DNA from: DATJPR01 sp035506295
GTDB lineage: Bacteria; Bacteroidota; Ignavibacteria; UBA10030; UBA6906
Assembly (NCBI GenBank): GCA_035506295.1
Contig: DATJPR010000143.1
Location: 1-27,474, forward strand
Direction: 5' to 3'
Length of the DNA: 27,474 bases
Position 1 is the stretch's first letter. Each line of letters begins with the position of its first letter. Shown piece after piece: positions 1-7,056 of the stretch. A model generated the notes under the pieces. The model searched no databases. It was not told the DNA's origin and saw only the letters and a program-made list of their open reading frames with translations. Made by a program: the position numbers and the translations under genes.

Positions 1-1
1 C

Positions 2-1252
2 GCCATCAAGATCCGCAGGCGCGATCGTGCCGCCGCGAAGCGCTTTGAAGAACTGAAGATCTCCGGACTGCACGCCGCGGTCACCATGCATCCTCATATT
101 GATGCCCTGGTGTGCATCGGCTGTGGAGGATGCGTGTCGGCGTGCCCCGAAGGCGACGTGATCGGGGTAATCGACGGCAAGGCCACGCTTGTCCACGGTG
201 CGAAGTGCGTCGGGCACGGTCTTTGCGCCGAAGCGTGCCCCGTGGGTGGCATCACGATGCTGATGGCGACGCCGGGAAAAAGCGCCGATCTTCCGCTCCT
301 GACTGACGACTACGAAACCTCCGTGCCGAATATCTTCATTGCCGGAGAGCTCGGCGGCATCGGACTGATACGGAATGCGGTCCAGCAGGGGAAGTCGGTT
401 GTCGAGACCATTGCCGCGCGTGTGCGCAACGGCGGAATCAGAACACCCGAGGGTGCGTACGATGTCGCCATTGTCGGCGCCGGACCAGCCGGCCTCGCAG
501 CCGCATTGGCCGCCAAAGGCGAGGGGCTGAACTATCTCGTCCTGGAACAGGGAGGTGCGGGTGGAACGATCCTCCAGTACCCGAGACAAAAGATCGTCAT
601 GACTTCACCGGTGGAACTGCCTATCTGGGGGAAGCTCAAACTCTCCGAGACATCAAAGGAGACGCTGCTGGAGATGTGGACGACGATCGTCGAGAAGACC
701 GGACTGAAAATACACTCGGAAGAAAAAGTCCTCTCCATTCAAAAGGGGGAGATGATCTTCTCGATTGAAACCGCAAAAGGCATGTACGAGGCGAGGCACA
801 TCGTGCTCGCGCTCGGGCGACGCGGAACACCGCGCAAACTCGGCGTTCCCGGAGAACAGATGAGCAAGGTCACCTACCGGTTGATGGACGCCGCATCGTA
901 TCAGAACAACCACGTCCTTGTCGTCGGCGGCGGCGACTCGGCGATTGAAGCAGCGATGGGGCTCGCGTTGCAGAAGACCAACACCGTGACGCTCTCCTAC
1001 CGGAAGGGGGAGTTCCAGAGAGTCAAGGCGAGGAACATGGAGCGCCTCCGGACCCATATGAAGAGCGGCGGGATACGCGCCGTCATGAACTCCGAGGTTG
1101 AGGAGATTTCCGAGCACGAAGTCCGGCTGAAGACACCGGACACGGTGCTCACGCTGAAGAACGACTACGTCTTCATCTTCGCCGGCGGCGAACTTCCTTT
1201 TGAGTTCCTCCGGAGTATTGGGATCGAATTCCAGCAGCAGCTGGTACATTGA
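2..1252 (+). CDS. Ferredoxin-domain FAD/NAD(P) oxidoreductase (5' end cut by window)
   Basis: The frame is open from base 2, so the true start lies outside the window. The ATG at 86 is internal, because the residues before it run straight into the iron-sulfur region. Counting from base 2, a 4Fe-4S motif C38-x2-C41-x2-C44-x3-C48P is followed by a second motif C69-x2-H72-x2-C75-x3-C79P, with His where the second Cys is expected. Residues about 100-140 (VPNIFIAGELGG...QQGKSV) resemble the FAD-binding segment that normally ends thioredoxin-reductase-like flavoproteins. It is followed by the FAD Rossmann motif GAGPAGL (about 159-165) and the NAD(P) motif VVGGGDSAIEAA (about 307-318). The protein ends soon after the second Rossmann domain, so the FAD domain looks permuted. 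By family knowledge it should move electrons between NAD(P)H, flavin and Fe-S clusters. The partner is unknown. An upstream membrane anchor is possible but not visible. Confidence 0.85.
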   Translation, partial: AIKIRRRDRAAAKRFEELKISGLHAAVTMHPHIDALVCIGCGGCVSACPEGDVIGVIDGKATLVHGAKCVGHGLCAEACPVGGITMLMATPGKSADLPLLTDDYETSVPNIFIAGELGGIGLIRNAVQQGKSVVETIAARVRNGGIRTPEGAYDVAIVGAGPAGLAAALAAKGEGLNYLVLEQGGAGGTILQYPRQKIVMTSPVELPIWGKLKLSETSKETLLEMWTTIVEKTGLKIHSEEKVLSIQKGEMIFSIETAKGMYEARHIVLALGRRGTPRKLGVPGEQMSKVTYRLMDAASYQNNHVLVVGGGDSAIEAAMGLALQKTNTVTLSYRKGEFQRVKARNMERLRTHMKSGGIRAVMNSEVEEISEHEVRLKTPDTVLTLKNDYVFIFAGGELPFEFLRSIGIEFQQQLVH

Positions 1253-1259
1253 AGCGCCG

Positions 1260-1280
1260 TCCGCTCCTCCCCGGGGCGGA
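1260..1280 (+). terminator. Weak hairpin after the oxidoreductase gene
   Basis: TCCGCTCC pairs with GGGGCGGA around a 5-nt TCCCC loop (8 bp including one G-U), beginning 8 nt after the stop codon. No T run follows, so it may be a 3'-end stabiliser or a factor-assisted terminator rather than an intrinsic terminator. Confidence 0.3.
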
Positions 1281-1356
1281 TCGCGAATGGCCTGAGGTCG
1301 GTTTGTTCGCCTGAGGGTGAGCTTGATCGCAGGCCTTACTGTTTGATGTGGGAATC

Positions 1357-1385
1357 TTGGTTTTCCGCACGCTATTGGCTATCTT
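1357..1385 (+). promoter_or_regulatory. Candidate promoter of the macA-like operon
   Basis: TTGGTT, a 17-nt spacer and TATCTT (followed by G) lie in the 193-bp gap before the adaptor gene. Transcription would start near 1392, leaving a leader of about 54 nt to the ATG at 1446. The same TTG-N20-TAnnTT layout is seen before gap, the aldehyde dehydrogenase and the GH2-like gene. Confidence 0.4.
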
Positions 1386-1445
1386 GTCGTCGCACTTTGG
1401 CCGGGCCTTCGTTTTCGTTAAACTCCGCCTTTTTGCAGGTGTCCA

Positions 1446-2840
1446 ATGGGAAACATGCGGCCGGAATCTGCTTCCATGGCCCGCGAATCGACCACCAAGC
1501 AACGTCAAATATCCATGAAATCTAAACGGACAATGTGGCTTCTGATCGCCGGTGGGGTTGTGGTGATCGGTGCGATAGCATTTCTCGCCCTGGGGACATC
1601 AACCGAAAAGGTCGTCTACAGATTCGACAAGGTTGACCGGGGCGATGTCGAAATCACCATTACGGCGACGGGGACGCTAAGTGCGGACACTACCGTGCAG
1701 GTCGGTTCGCAGGTTTCGGGGACGATCGCGAAGCTGTACGCGGATTTCAACACCGTGGTGAAGCGTGGCCAGCTTCTCGCGCAGCTCGACCCGACATCGC
1801 TTCAGGCCACTGTCAACGACCAGAAGGCCCAGCAAGACCGGGCCCAGGCGACCCTCAACGATGCTGAGCGGACGCTCAAACGCGAAAAGGACCTCTTCGC
1901 GAAGAATCTTGTCGCACAATCGGACTACGACGCTGCCCTGACCGCGGACGAGCAAGCGAGGGCAAGTCTTGAATCTGCCAAAGCGCAATACAATCGCGCC
2001 GTGATTAATCTCCAGTACGCAACCATCGCCTCTCCCATCAGCGGCGTCGTGATCTCGCGCAATGTCGATGTCGGTCAGACGGTCGCCGCGAGTCTGCAGG
2101 CCCCGACGCTCTTCACCATTGCGAACGATTTGAAGAAAATGCAGGTCCAGGCGGCCATTGACGAAGCGGATATCGGCAACGTCCGCCAGGGGCAGGATGT
2201 CACCTTTCACGTGGACGCATTTCCGGACGAGGACTTCCATGGGACGGTATCCCAGGTTCGGCTGGAGCCCACGATCACGCAGAACGTCGTGAACTATACC
2301 GTCATCATCGATGTCGCGAATCCCGATTTGAAGCTGATGCCGGGAATGACCGCCACCGTCACAATCATGGTGCAGTCCAGGCACGATGTCGTCCGTGTTC
2401 CCATTCTAGCAACACGTTTTGTCCCGCAGACCCCGGAGAAGGAATCGATGCAGAACGGCGGACCGAAGTCGATGGCGCCGGATTCGAGTGCCCAGCAGGG
2501 ACCCGGTGCCGGCGCAAAGGGAGCGAATCACCAGGGGAATTGGAAGCGCAATGGTCAGCAGCAGGCTGCGCCGGGAACATCCGTCAATCCCATCGCTCAG
2601 CCGCCTGTCCAGGTGCATGCCTCTCGGGGGCGGATCTGGGTTCTCCGGAATGGCAAGCCCGTGGCGATACCCATCACGAAGGGGATCCAGAACGCGAGGT
2701 ATGTTGAGGTGATGCAGGGCGACATCAAGCCCGGCGACGAAGTTATCGTCGGAGCTCTCGAAACGCAATCATCCCAGTCGGCACAGAACCCGTTTGGACC
2801 TCAACGAATGGGTGGCGGTCCCCGCGGTGGAAGGTTTTAG
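1446..2840 (+). CDS. MacA-like periplasmic adaptor (HlyD/RND membrane-fusion protein)
   Basis: This is the membrane-fusion subunit of a tripartite efflux ABC transporter, linking an inner-membrane permease to an outer-membrane channel. An N-terminal membrane anchor (about residues 28-48, WLLIAGGVVVIGAIAFLALG) is followed by a biotinyl-lipoyl half (VQVGSQVSGTIAKLYADFNTVVKRGQ), an alpha-helical hairpin (about 115-185), the second lipoyl half (ATIASPISGVVISRNVDVGQ), beta-barrel and membrane-proximal domains. Residues about 325-385 are a Gln/Gly/Pro/Asn-rich low-complexity insert, and the C-terminus is Gly/Arg-rich. I use the ATG at 1446, preceded by AGGTG. In-frame ATGs at 1455, 1476 and 1515 are alternatives; 1515 would start just before the anchor (MKSKRTMWLL) but has a poor ribosome binding site. 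The permease gene starts 2 nt after the stop. The transported substrate cannot be told. Confidence 0.88.
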   Translation: MGNMRPESASMARESTTKQRQISMKSKRTMWLLIAGGVVVIGAIAFLALGTSTEKVVYRFDKVDRGDVEITITATGTLSADTTVQVGSQVSGTIAKLYADFNTVVKRGQLLAQLDPTSLQATVNDQKAQQDRAQATLNDAERTLKREKDLFAKNLVAQSDYDAALTADEQARASLESAKAQYNRAVINLQYATIASPISGVVISRNVDVGQTVAASLQAPTLFTIANDLKKMQVQAAIDEADIGNVRQGQDVTFHVDAFPDEDFHGTVSQVRLEPTITQNVVNYTVIIDVANPDLKLMPGMTATVTIMVQSRHDVVRVPILATRFVPQTPEKESMQNGGPKSMAPDSSAQQGPGAGAKGANHQGNWKRNGQQQAAPGTSVNPIAQPPVQVHASRGRIWVLRNGKPVAIPITKGIQNARYVEVMQGDIKPGDEVIVGALETQSSQSAQNPFGPQRMGGGPRGGRF

Positions 2841-2842
2841 TC

Positions 2843-4060
2843 ATGCGTATTCTTGAAACGTTGTCCATCGCTATCAGCTCATTGCTGCGCCACAAGACGC
2901 GCGCCGTGCTGACGATGCTGGGGATCATCATCGGCGTGGGCGCGGTGATCGCCATGGTCGCCGTCGGTCAGGGGGCCACCCGGGCCGTGCAGGATCAAAT
3001 TGCCTCGCTCGGCACCAACGTGCTCATCGTGTTTCCCAGCTCGACGAATTTTGGCGGCATTAGCTCGGGTGCAGGTGCTGCGCAGACACTGACCACGGAC
3101 GATATTAGTGCGATCCGGGATCAATGTCCGGCGGTCGCCGCCATCACTCCTTCCACGCGCGTCAACCGTCAGGTCGTGGCAGGAAGCCTCAACTGGAGTA
3201 CCTCCATCCAGGGCGGGTATCCGGATTTCTTCAAGATCCGTGATTGGACCATTGCATCCGGCGACATGTACACGGACCAGGATGAACGCGGGGCGACCAA
3301 GGTGTGTGTGATCGGTCAGACGGTTGTCGACAATCTGTTCCCCGGGGAAGATCCCGTCGGCCAAACCATCCGCATTGCGAAACTCCCCTTCAAGGTGCTT
3401 GGCGTTCTGGCCAAGAAAGGGCAGAACGCGATGGGGATGGACCAGGACGATATCGTGATCGCGCCGTTTTCCACCGTGGAGAAAAAAATCCAGGGCATTG
3501 ATTTTGTCCCGACGATTCTTGTTTCCGCGCAAACATTCAACCAGATTCCGGAAGCGCAGTCGGAAATCACCCAGCTGCTCCGGGTGCGCCATCGCCTGCA
3601 GGATTATCAGGACAACGACTTCACGATCCGGAACCAGTCCGATATAGCCTCCGCCGCAACATCGACGTCATCGATCATGACCATGCTGCTCGGCAGCATT
3701 GCCTCGGTATCTCTGGTGGTTGGCGGCATCGGCATCATGAACATCATGCTGGTATCGGTGACGGAACGCACTCGCGAGATCGGCATCAGGATGTCGATCG
3801 GTGCGCGGCGGGCGGACATCATGCAGCAATTCCTCATCGAGGCCATCATGCTCAGCGTGCTCGGCGGGTTGATCGGCATCGCCATGGGCTGGGTCAGCTC
3901 GGGGCTGATCTCTCGACTCGCGGGCTGGCCTGTGTTCGTCTCAAGTTCATCCATCGGAATCTCCTTTGCATTTTCCGCTGCGGTAGGGATGTTCTTCGGT
4001 TTCTATCCGGCGCGAAAGGCCGCAAAGCTCAGCCCCATTGAGGCACTCAGGTACGAATAA
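2843..4060 (+). CDS. MacB-like ABC transporter permease (FtsX fold), no ATPase domain
   Basis: The 405-aa protein has the FtsX/MacB permease plan. TM1 lies near residues 18-42 after the typical LLRHKTRAVLTMLGIIIGVGA start. A large periplasmic MacB-PCD-type domain (about 45-275) follows, then three C-terminal helices (about 275-300, 325-350, 360-385) with the family motif VTERTREIGIRMSIGARR and the ending PARKAAKLSPIEALRYE. E. coli MacB carries a fused N-terminal ATPase; this protein does not, and no ATPase gene lies on either side, so it must be supplied elsewhere. A GGAAGG ribosome site (2829-2834) sits 8 nt before the ATG, inside the end of the adaptor gene, so the two are translationally coupled. 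By family it couples ATP hydrolysis to mechanical transport of a substrate across the periplasm rather than across the inner membrane. Confidence 0.9.
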   Translation: MRILETLSIAISSLLRHKTRAVLTMLGIIIGVGAVIAMVAVGQGATRAVQDQIASLGTNVLIVFPSSTNFGGISSGAGAAQTLTTDDISAIRDQCPAVAAITPSTRVNRQVVAGSLNWSTSIQGGYPDFFKIRDWTIASGDMYTDQDERGATKVCVIGQTVVDNLFPGEDPVGQTIRIAKLPFKVLGVLAKKGQNAMGMDQDDIVIAPFSTVEKKIQGIDFVPTILVSAQTFNQIPEAQSEITQLLRVRHRLQDYQDNDFTIRNQSDIASAATSTSSIMTMLLGSIASVSLVVGGIGIMNIMLVSVTERTREIGIRMSIGARRADIMQQFLIEAIMLSVLGGLIGIAMGWVSSGLISRLAGWPVFVSSSSIGISFAFSAAVGMFFGFYPARKAAKLSPIEALRYE

Positions 4061-6100
4061 TTGGGCGTCTATTCACTCCTCACTGATCTAAAACCGGCGG
4101 GCGACCAGCCGGAGGCCATTCGGCAGCTCAACGAAGGTCTCCGGCGGGGAGACCGCTACCAAACCCTGCTGGGCGTGACCGGCAGCGGCAAGACCTTCAC
4201 CATCTCCAACGTCATCGCTGCAACGGAGAAGCCGGTGCTGGTCATGTCGCACAACAAGACCCTCGCCGCCCAACTCTACGCAGAGTTCCGCCGGTTCTTT
4301 CCGAAGGACCGCGTCGAGTTCTTCATCTCCTACTACGATTACTACCAGCCTGAAGCGTACGTCCCGCAGACGGACACCTACATCGCCAAAGATGCTTCCA
4401 TCAACGATGAGATCGACAGGCTCAGGCTCCGGGCGACCAGTGCGCTGTTGAGCGGCGCGAAGAACGTCATCGTCGTGGCCTCGGTGAGCTGTATCTACGG
4501 CATCGGCGCGCCCGACGAATGGGCAAGCCAGATTGTGGTCATCCGGAAGGGTGAGCACATTGAGCGAAACACCTTGTTGCGGAAACTCCTGAACATCTTT
4601 TACACGCGCAACGACTTCGAGTTCGTCCGGGGAACGATGAGGGTTCGCGGCGATGTGGTCGAAGTCATCCCGGCGTACGAAACCGACGAGGCGCTCAGGA
4701 TCGAGTTCTTCGGCGATGAGATCGAACGTCTCTCGTATATCAACCGCCTGGACGGGAAGGTCCTCGGCGAGGCGGAATACGAAGTGATCTATCCCGCCAA
4801 GCAGTTTGTGACCTCGAAGGAAACACTGGACCGCGCCTACAAAGGGATCGAGGAAGAGCTCGAGCAGCGGCTCGCCGAGCTGCGTACGGCGAACAAACTC
4901 GTCGAAGCCCAGCGTCTCGAACAGCGAACACGGTTTGACCTCGAAATGATGCGGGAGGTCGGTTATTGCTCAGGCATCGAGAATTATTCCCGGCATCTCG
5001 CGCAGCGCCCTCCGGGTTCCCGCCCGGCGTGCCTGTTCGACTACTTTCCCGAGGACTATCTTCTGGTCATCGACGAATCCCATGTCACGGTACCCCAGAT
5101 CGCAGGGATGTGGCATGGCGACCGGTCGCGCAAGCTGACGCTTGTGGAGCATGGTTTCCGTCTCCCCTCGGCACTGGACAATCGCCCGCTTACGTTTGAG
5201 GAATGGGAAACGCTGGTCAAACAGGTGATTTTCGTCAGCGCGACGCCGGCCGACTACGAGCTCGAGAAGAGCAAGGGGGTCGTCGTGGAACAGGTGATCA
5301 GACCCACCGGCCTCGTAGACCCGATCGTTGAAATCCGGCCGGTGAAGAACCAGATCGACGATCTTCTTGCCGAGATCCGCAAACGCGCGGCGCAAAAAGA
5401 ACGGACGCTGGTGACGACGCTGACGAAACGGATGGCGGAAGACCTGACAGAGTACCTTGATGACATCGCCGTCAAGGTGCGGTACATTCACTCCGAAGTG
5501 GACGCCCTTGAGAGAGTGGAAATTCTGCGCGATCTGCGCCTTGGCGATTTCGACGTCCTGGTCGGGGTCAACCTTCTTCGTGAAGGGCTGGACTTGCCTG
5601 AAGTGTCGCTGGTGGCAATCCTCGACGCCGACAAGGAGGGCTTCCTTCGGTCGGAACGATCGCTGATTCAGACGGCGGGGCGGACCGCGCGCAACGTCAA
5701 CGGGCTCGTCATCCTGTATGCCGACACGGTGACCGGCTCCATGCAGAGGATGCTCGATGAAACCACCAGGCGTCGCGAGAAACAGCTGCGCTTCAACGAG
5801 GAGCACCACATCGCTCCGACAACCGTGTACAAATCGGTCGACGAAGTCCTTGCCGCCACCGCTGTCGCCGATGTGAAAGCCGCCCGCGATGCACGCCGTG
5901 AAAGGCAACGGATGCCGCAGATTACCGAAAGTGTGATCCGGTATCTCACTCCCGAACAGAAAGCCGACCTCCTTGCCGAGCTGAGGACGGAAATGGACAA
6001 CGCCGCGCGCGATCTTGAGTTTGAACGCGCCGCCGTCCTGCGTGATGAGATCGAAAAACTCGAGGGACAGGGGAAGGCGCGACCGGCAAAAAGAAGTTGA
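4061..6100 (+). CDS. uvrB: UvrABC excinuclease subunit B
   Basis: UvrB receives damaged DNA from UvrA, verifies the lesion by inserting a beta-hairpin between the strands, and recruits UvrC for incision (nucleotide excision repair). The 679-aa length is normal. Visible features are Walker A GVTGSGKT (38-45), the hairpin region YYDYYQPEAYVP (about 91-102), the DE-box LLVIDESHVTVPQI, the helicase motif VSATPADYE, GVNLLREGLDLPEV and QTAGRTARN, and a C-terminal UVR domain (about 630-668) that contacts UvrC. The start is a TTG directly after the permease stop codon with no intervening base. It gives the expected N-terminus (x-VYSLLTDLKPAGDQPEAI), and AGG lies about 10 nt upstream. Coupling of a repair gene to an efflux permease probably reflects operon packing rather than shared function. 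Confidence 0.97.
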   Translation: MGVYSLLTDLKPAGDQPEAIRQLNEGLRRGDRYQTLLGVTGSGKTFTISNVIAATEKPVLVMSHNKTLAAQLYAEFRRFFPKDRVEFFISYYDYYQPEAYVPQTDTYIAKDASINDEIDRLRLRATSALLSGAKNVIVVASVSCIYGIGAPDEWASQIVVIRKGEHIERNTLLRKLLNIFYTRNDFEFVRGTMRVRGDVVEVIPAYETDEALRIEFFGDEIERLSYINRLDGKVLGEAEYEVIYPAKQFVTSKETLDRAYKGIEEELEQRLAELRTANKLVEAQRLEQRTRFDLEMMREVGYCSGIENYSRHLAQRPPGSRPACLFDYFPEDYLLVIDESHVTVPQIAGMWHGDRSRKLTLVEHGFRLPSALDNRPLTFEEWETLVKQVIFVSATPADYELEKSKGVVVEQVIRPTGLVDPIVEIRPVKNQIDDLLAEIRKRAAQKERTLVTTLTKRMAEDLTEYLDDIAVKVRYIHSEVDALERVEILRDLRLGDFDVLVGVNLLREGLDLPEVSLVAILDADKEGFLRSERSLIQTAGRTARNVNGLVILYADTVTGSMQRMLDETTRRREKQLRFNEEHHIAPTTVYKSVDEVLAATAVADVKAARDARRERQRMPQITESVIRYLTPEQKADLLAELRTEMDNAARDLEFERAAVLRDEIEKLEGQGKARPAKRS

Positions 6101-6127
6101 GGGGGATTCGGAAAAGCCGCCTCCCGG

Positions 6128-6141
6128 CAGTATACAGTAGG
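6128..6141 (+). repeat. 14-nt motif CAGTATACAGTAGG, copy 1 (before comF)
   Basis: CAGTATACAGTAGG differs by one base from CAGTAAACAGTAGG at 6975-6988, on the other side of comF. Each copy carries two CAGTA units. The motif lies in the 67-bp uvrB-comF gap and runs into the GGGAGG that precedes comF. Confidence 0.5.
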
Positions 6142-6167
6142 GGAGGTGATCATATCCGGGTCCGTTT

Positions 6168-6890
6168 ATGCACGCTGCACAGGGATTGATACTGTCGGTC
6201 AAATCGGTCTCCGCGCCGTTCTTCGCCTTTCTCTTCCCACCTTCCTGTCTTGCCTGCCTCTCTCCGCTTTCCAACAATTCCTCCAGCCTTTGCCTGGCCT
6301 GTACGAGGTGTCTTCGCCGCGTGGATAAGCACGATGCCGTATTCCAGCGTACGCTTCTTGCGCTTACCTCAGACGGCTCTCTGGACGGAATGGTCGCGCC
6401 GTTCTATTTTGAGAAAGAAGGGCCGTTGCAGCAATTGATTCACAAGCTCAAGTACGGGGGGATGACGCGGATCGGAGTTCTGGTGGGGGAAGAAATTGCG
6501 GCAGGAATCGCCGGGCATCGGGGGGACGGAAATGCAGTGATCGTTCCTGTCCCGCTACACCGGGCGAAACGGCGTGAGCGTGGGTATAATCAGTCGTACT
6601 TTATCGGCCGGGGCATCTCTCGAGAATTAGGTGTGCCCGTTCGCGAATGGGCGTTGCGACGTGAGATATACACTCGTTCACAGACGACGTTGGACATCAT
6701 AGAGCGGGCAAAAAACGTCGAAGGCGCCTTCCGGGTTCCTTCTCGCTCTGTCGACGCCCTTCGGGGCAAGACCGTCCTGCTCGTTGACGACGTGATCACC
6801 ACGGGGGCGACGATCCGGGCATGCGCGGCCGCATTACGTGAGGCGAACGTGGAGAGAATTATCGCGTGTGCAGCAGCATTGGCGATATGA
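6168..6890 (+). CDS. comF: ComF-family phosphoribosyltransferase-like protein
   Basis: The 240-aa protein has the two-part ComF plan. An N-terminal zinc-ribbon-like region carries C27-x2-C30 and C42-x2-C45 (plus C48), and a type I phosphoribosyltransferase domain carries the PRPP loop VLLVDDVITTGAT (203-215). The conserved PVPLHRAKRRERGYNQS segment lies near 125-141. ComF proteins are linked to natural transformation, acting in the cytoplasm with PriA/recombination proteins on incoming single-stranded DNA. Here it follows uvrB, a DNA-repair neighbour. The ATG at 6168 is the first start in frame after a stop at 6147. A strong GGGGAGG lies about 20 nt upstream, farther than ideal. Related short repeats lie on both sides. 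Confidence 0.9.
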   Translation: MHAAQGLILSVKSVSAPFFAFLFPPSCLACLSPLSNNSSSLCLACTRCLRRVDKHDAVFQRTLLALTSDGSLDGMVAPFYFEKEGPLQQLIHKLKYGGMTRIGVLVGEEIAAGIAGHRGDGNAVIVPVPLHRAKRRERGYNQSYFIGRGISRELGVPVREWALRREIYTRSQTTLDIIERAKNVEGAFRVPSRSVDALRGKTVLLVDDVITTGATIRACAAALREANVERIIACAAALAI

Positions 6891-6914
6891 CGTGCTGCGG
6901 CCAGCATGCTAGGA

Positions 6915-6942
6915 GTAGGAAGTAGGAGGTAAGACGTAGGAA
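6915..6942 (+). repeat. Four-unit heptamer tandem repeat (GTAGGAA-like)
   Basis: The units are GTAGGAA, GTAGGAG, GTAAGAC and GTAGGAA, contiguous and exactly 7 nt each, with a degenerate partial unit (CTAGGA) just before. They lie in the 166-bp convergent gap between comF and the metallophosphoesterase. I see no coding sense in them. Confidence 0.6.
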
Positions 6943-6974
6943 GAAAGCGATTTCGAGCCGGAGTACGCAGCATG

Positions 6975-6988
6975 CAGTAAACAGTAGG
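6975..6988 (+). repeat. 14-nt motif CAGTAAACAGTAGG, copy 2 (after comF)
   Basis: This is a one-mismatch copy of the 6128-6141 motif. It is followed by a further CAG-AAATCAGT-like decay. The rest of this convergent gap (to 7056) is C/T-rich with no clear hairpin, so I could not place a terminator for either comF or the minus-strand gene. Confidence 0.5.
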
Positions 6989-7056
6989 CAGAAATCAGTT
7001 GCATCGTTGCCACCGCTCACAGTCCCCTGTTCTCCCGCTCTCTCTCGCTCCCGCCC

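Noticed and set aside
86..1252. ATG at 86 as the true start of the oxidoreductase
   Set aside because: The frame is open to the window edge, and the residues before the ATG read naturally into the Fe-S domain with only 9 residues between the ATG and the first Cys. The gene is truncated by the window.
4970..6277. A 435-codon open frame on the minus strand opposite uvrB
   Set aside because: The plus-strand reading is unmistakable UvrB. The antisense frame lacks a ribosome site and any recognisable domain.
7000..7056. C/T-rich tract after comF as a terminator
   Set aside because: No stem of useful length was found on either strand. The tract alone is not enough.
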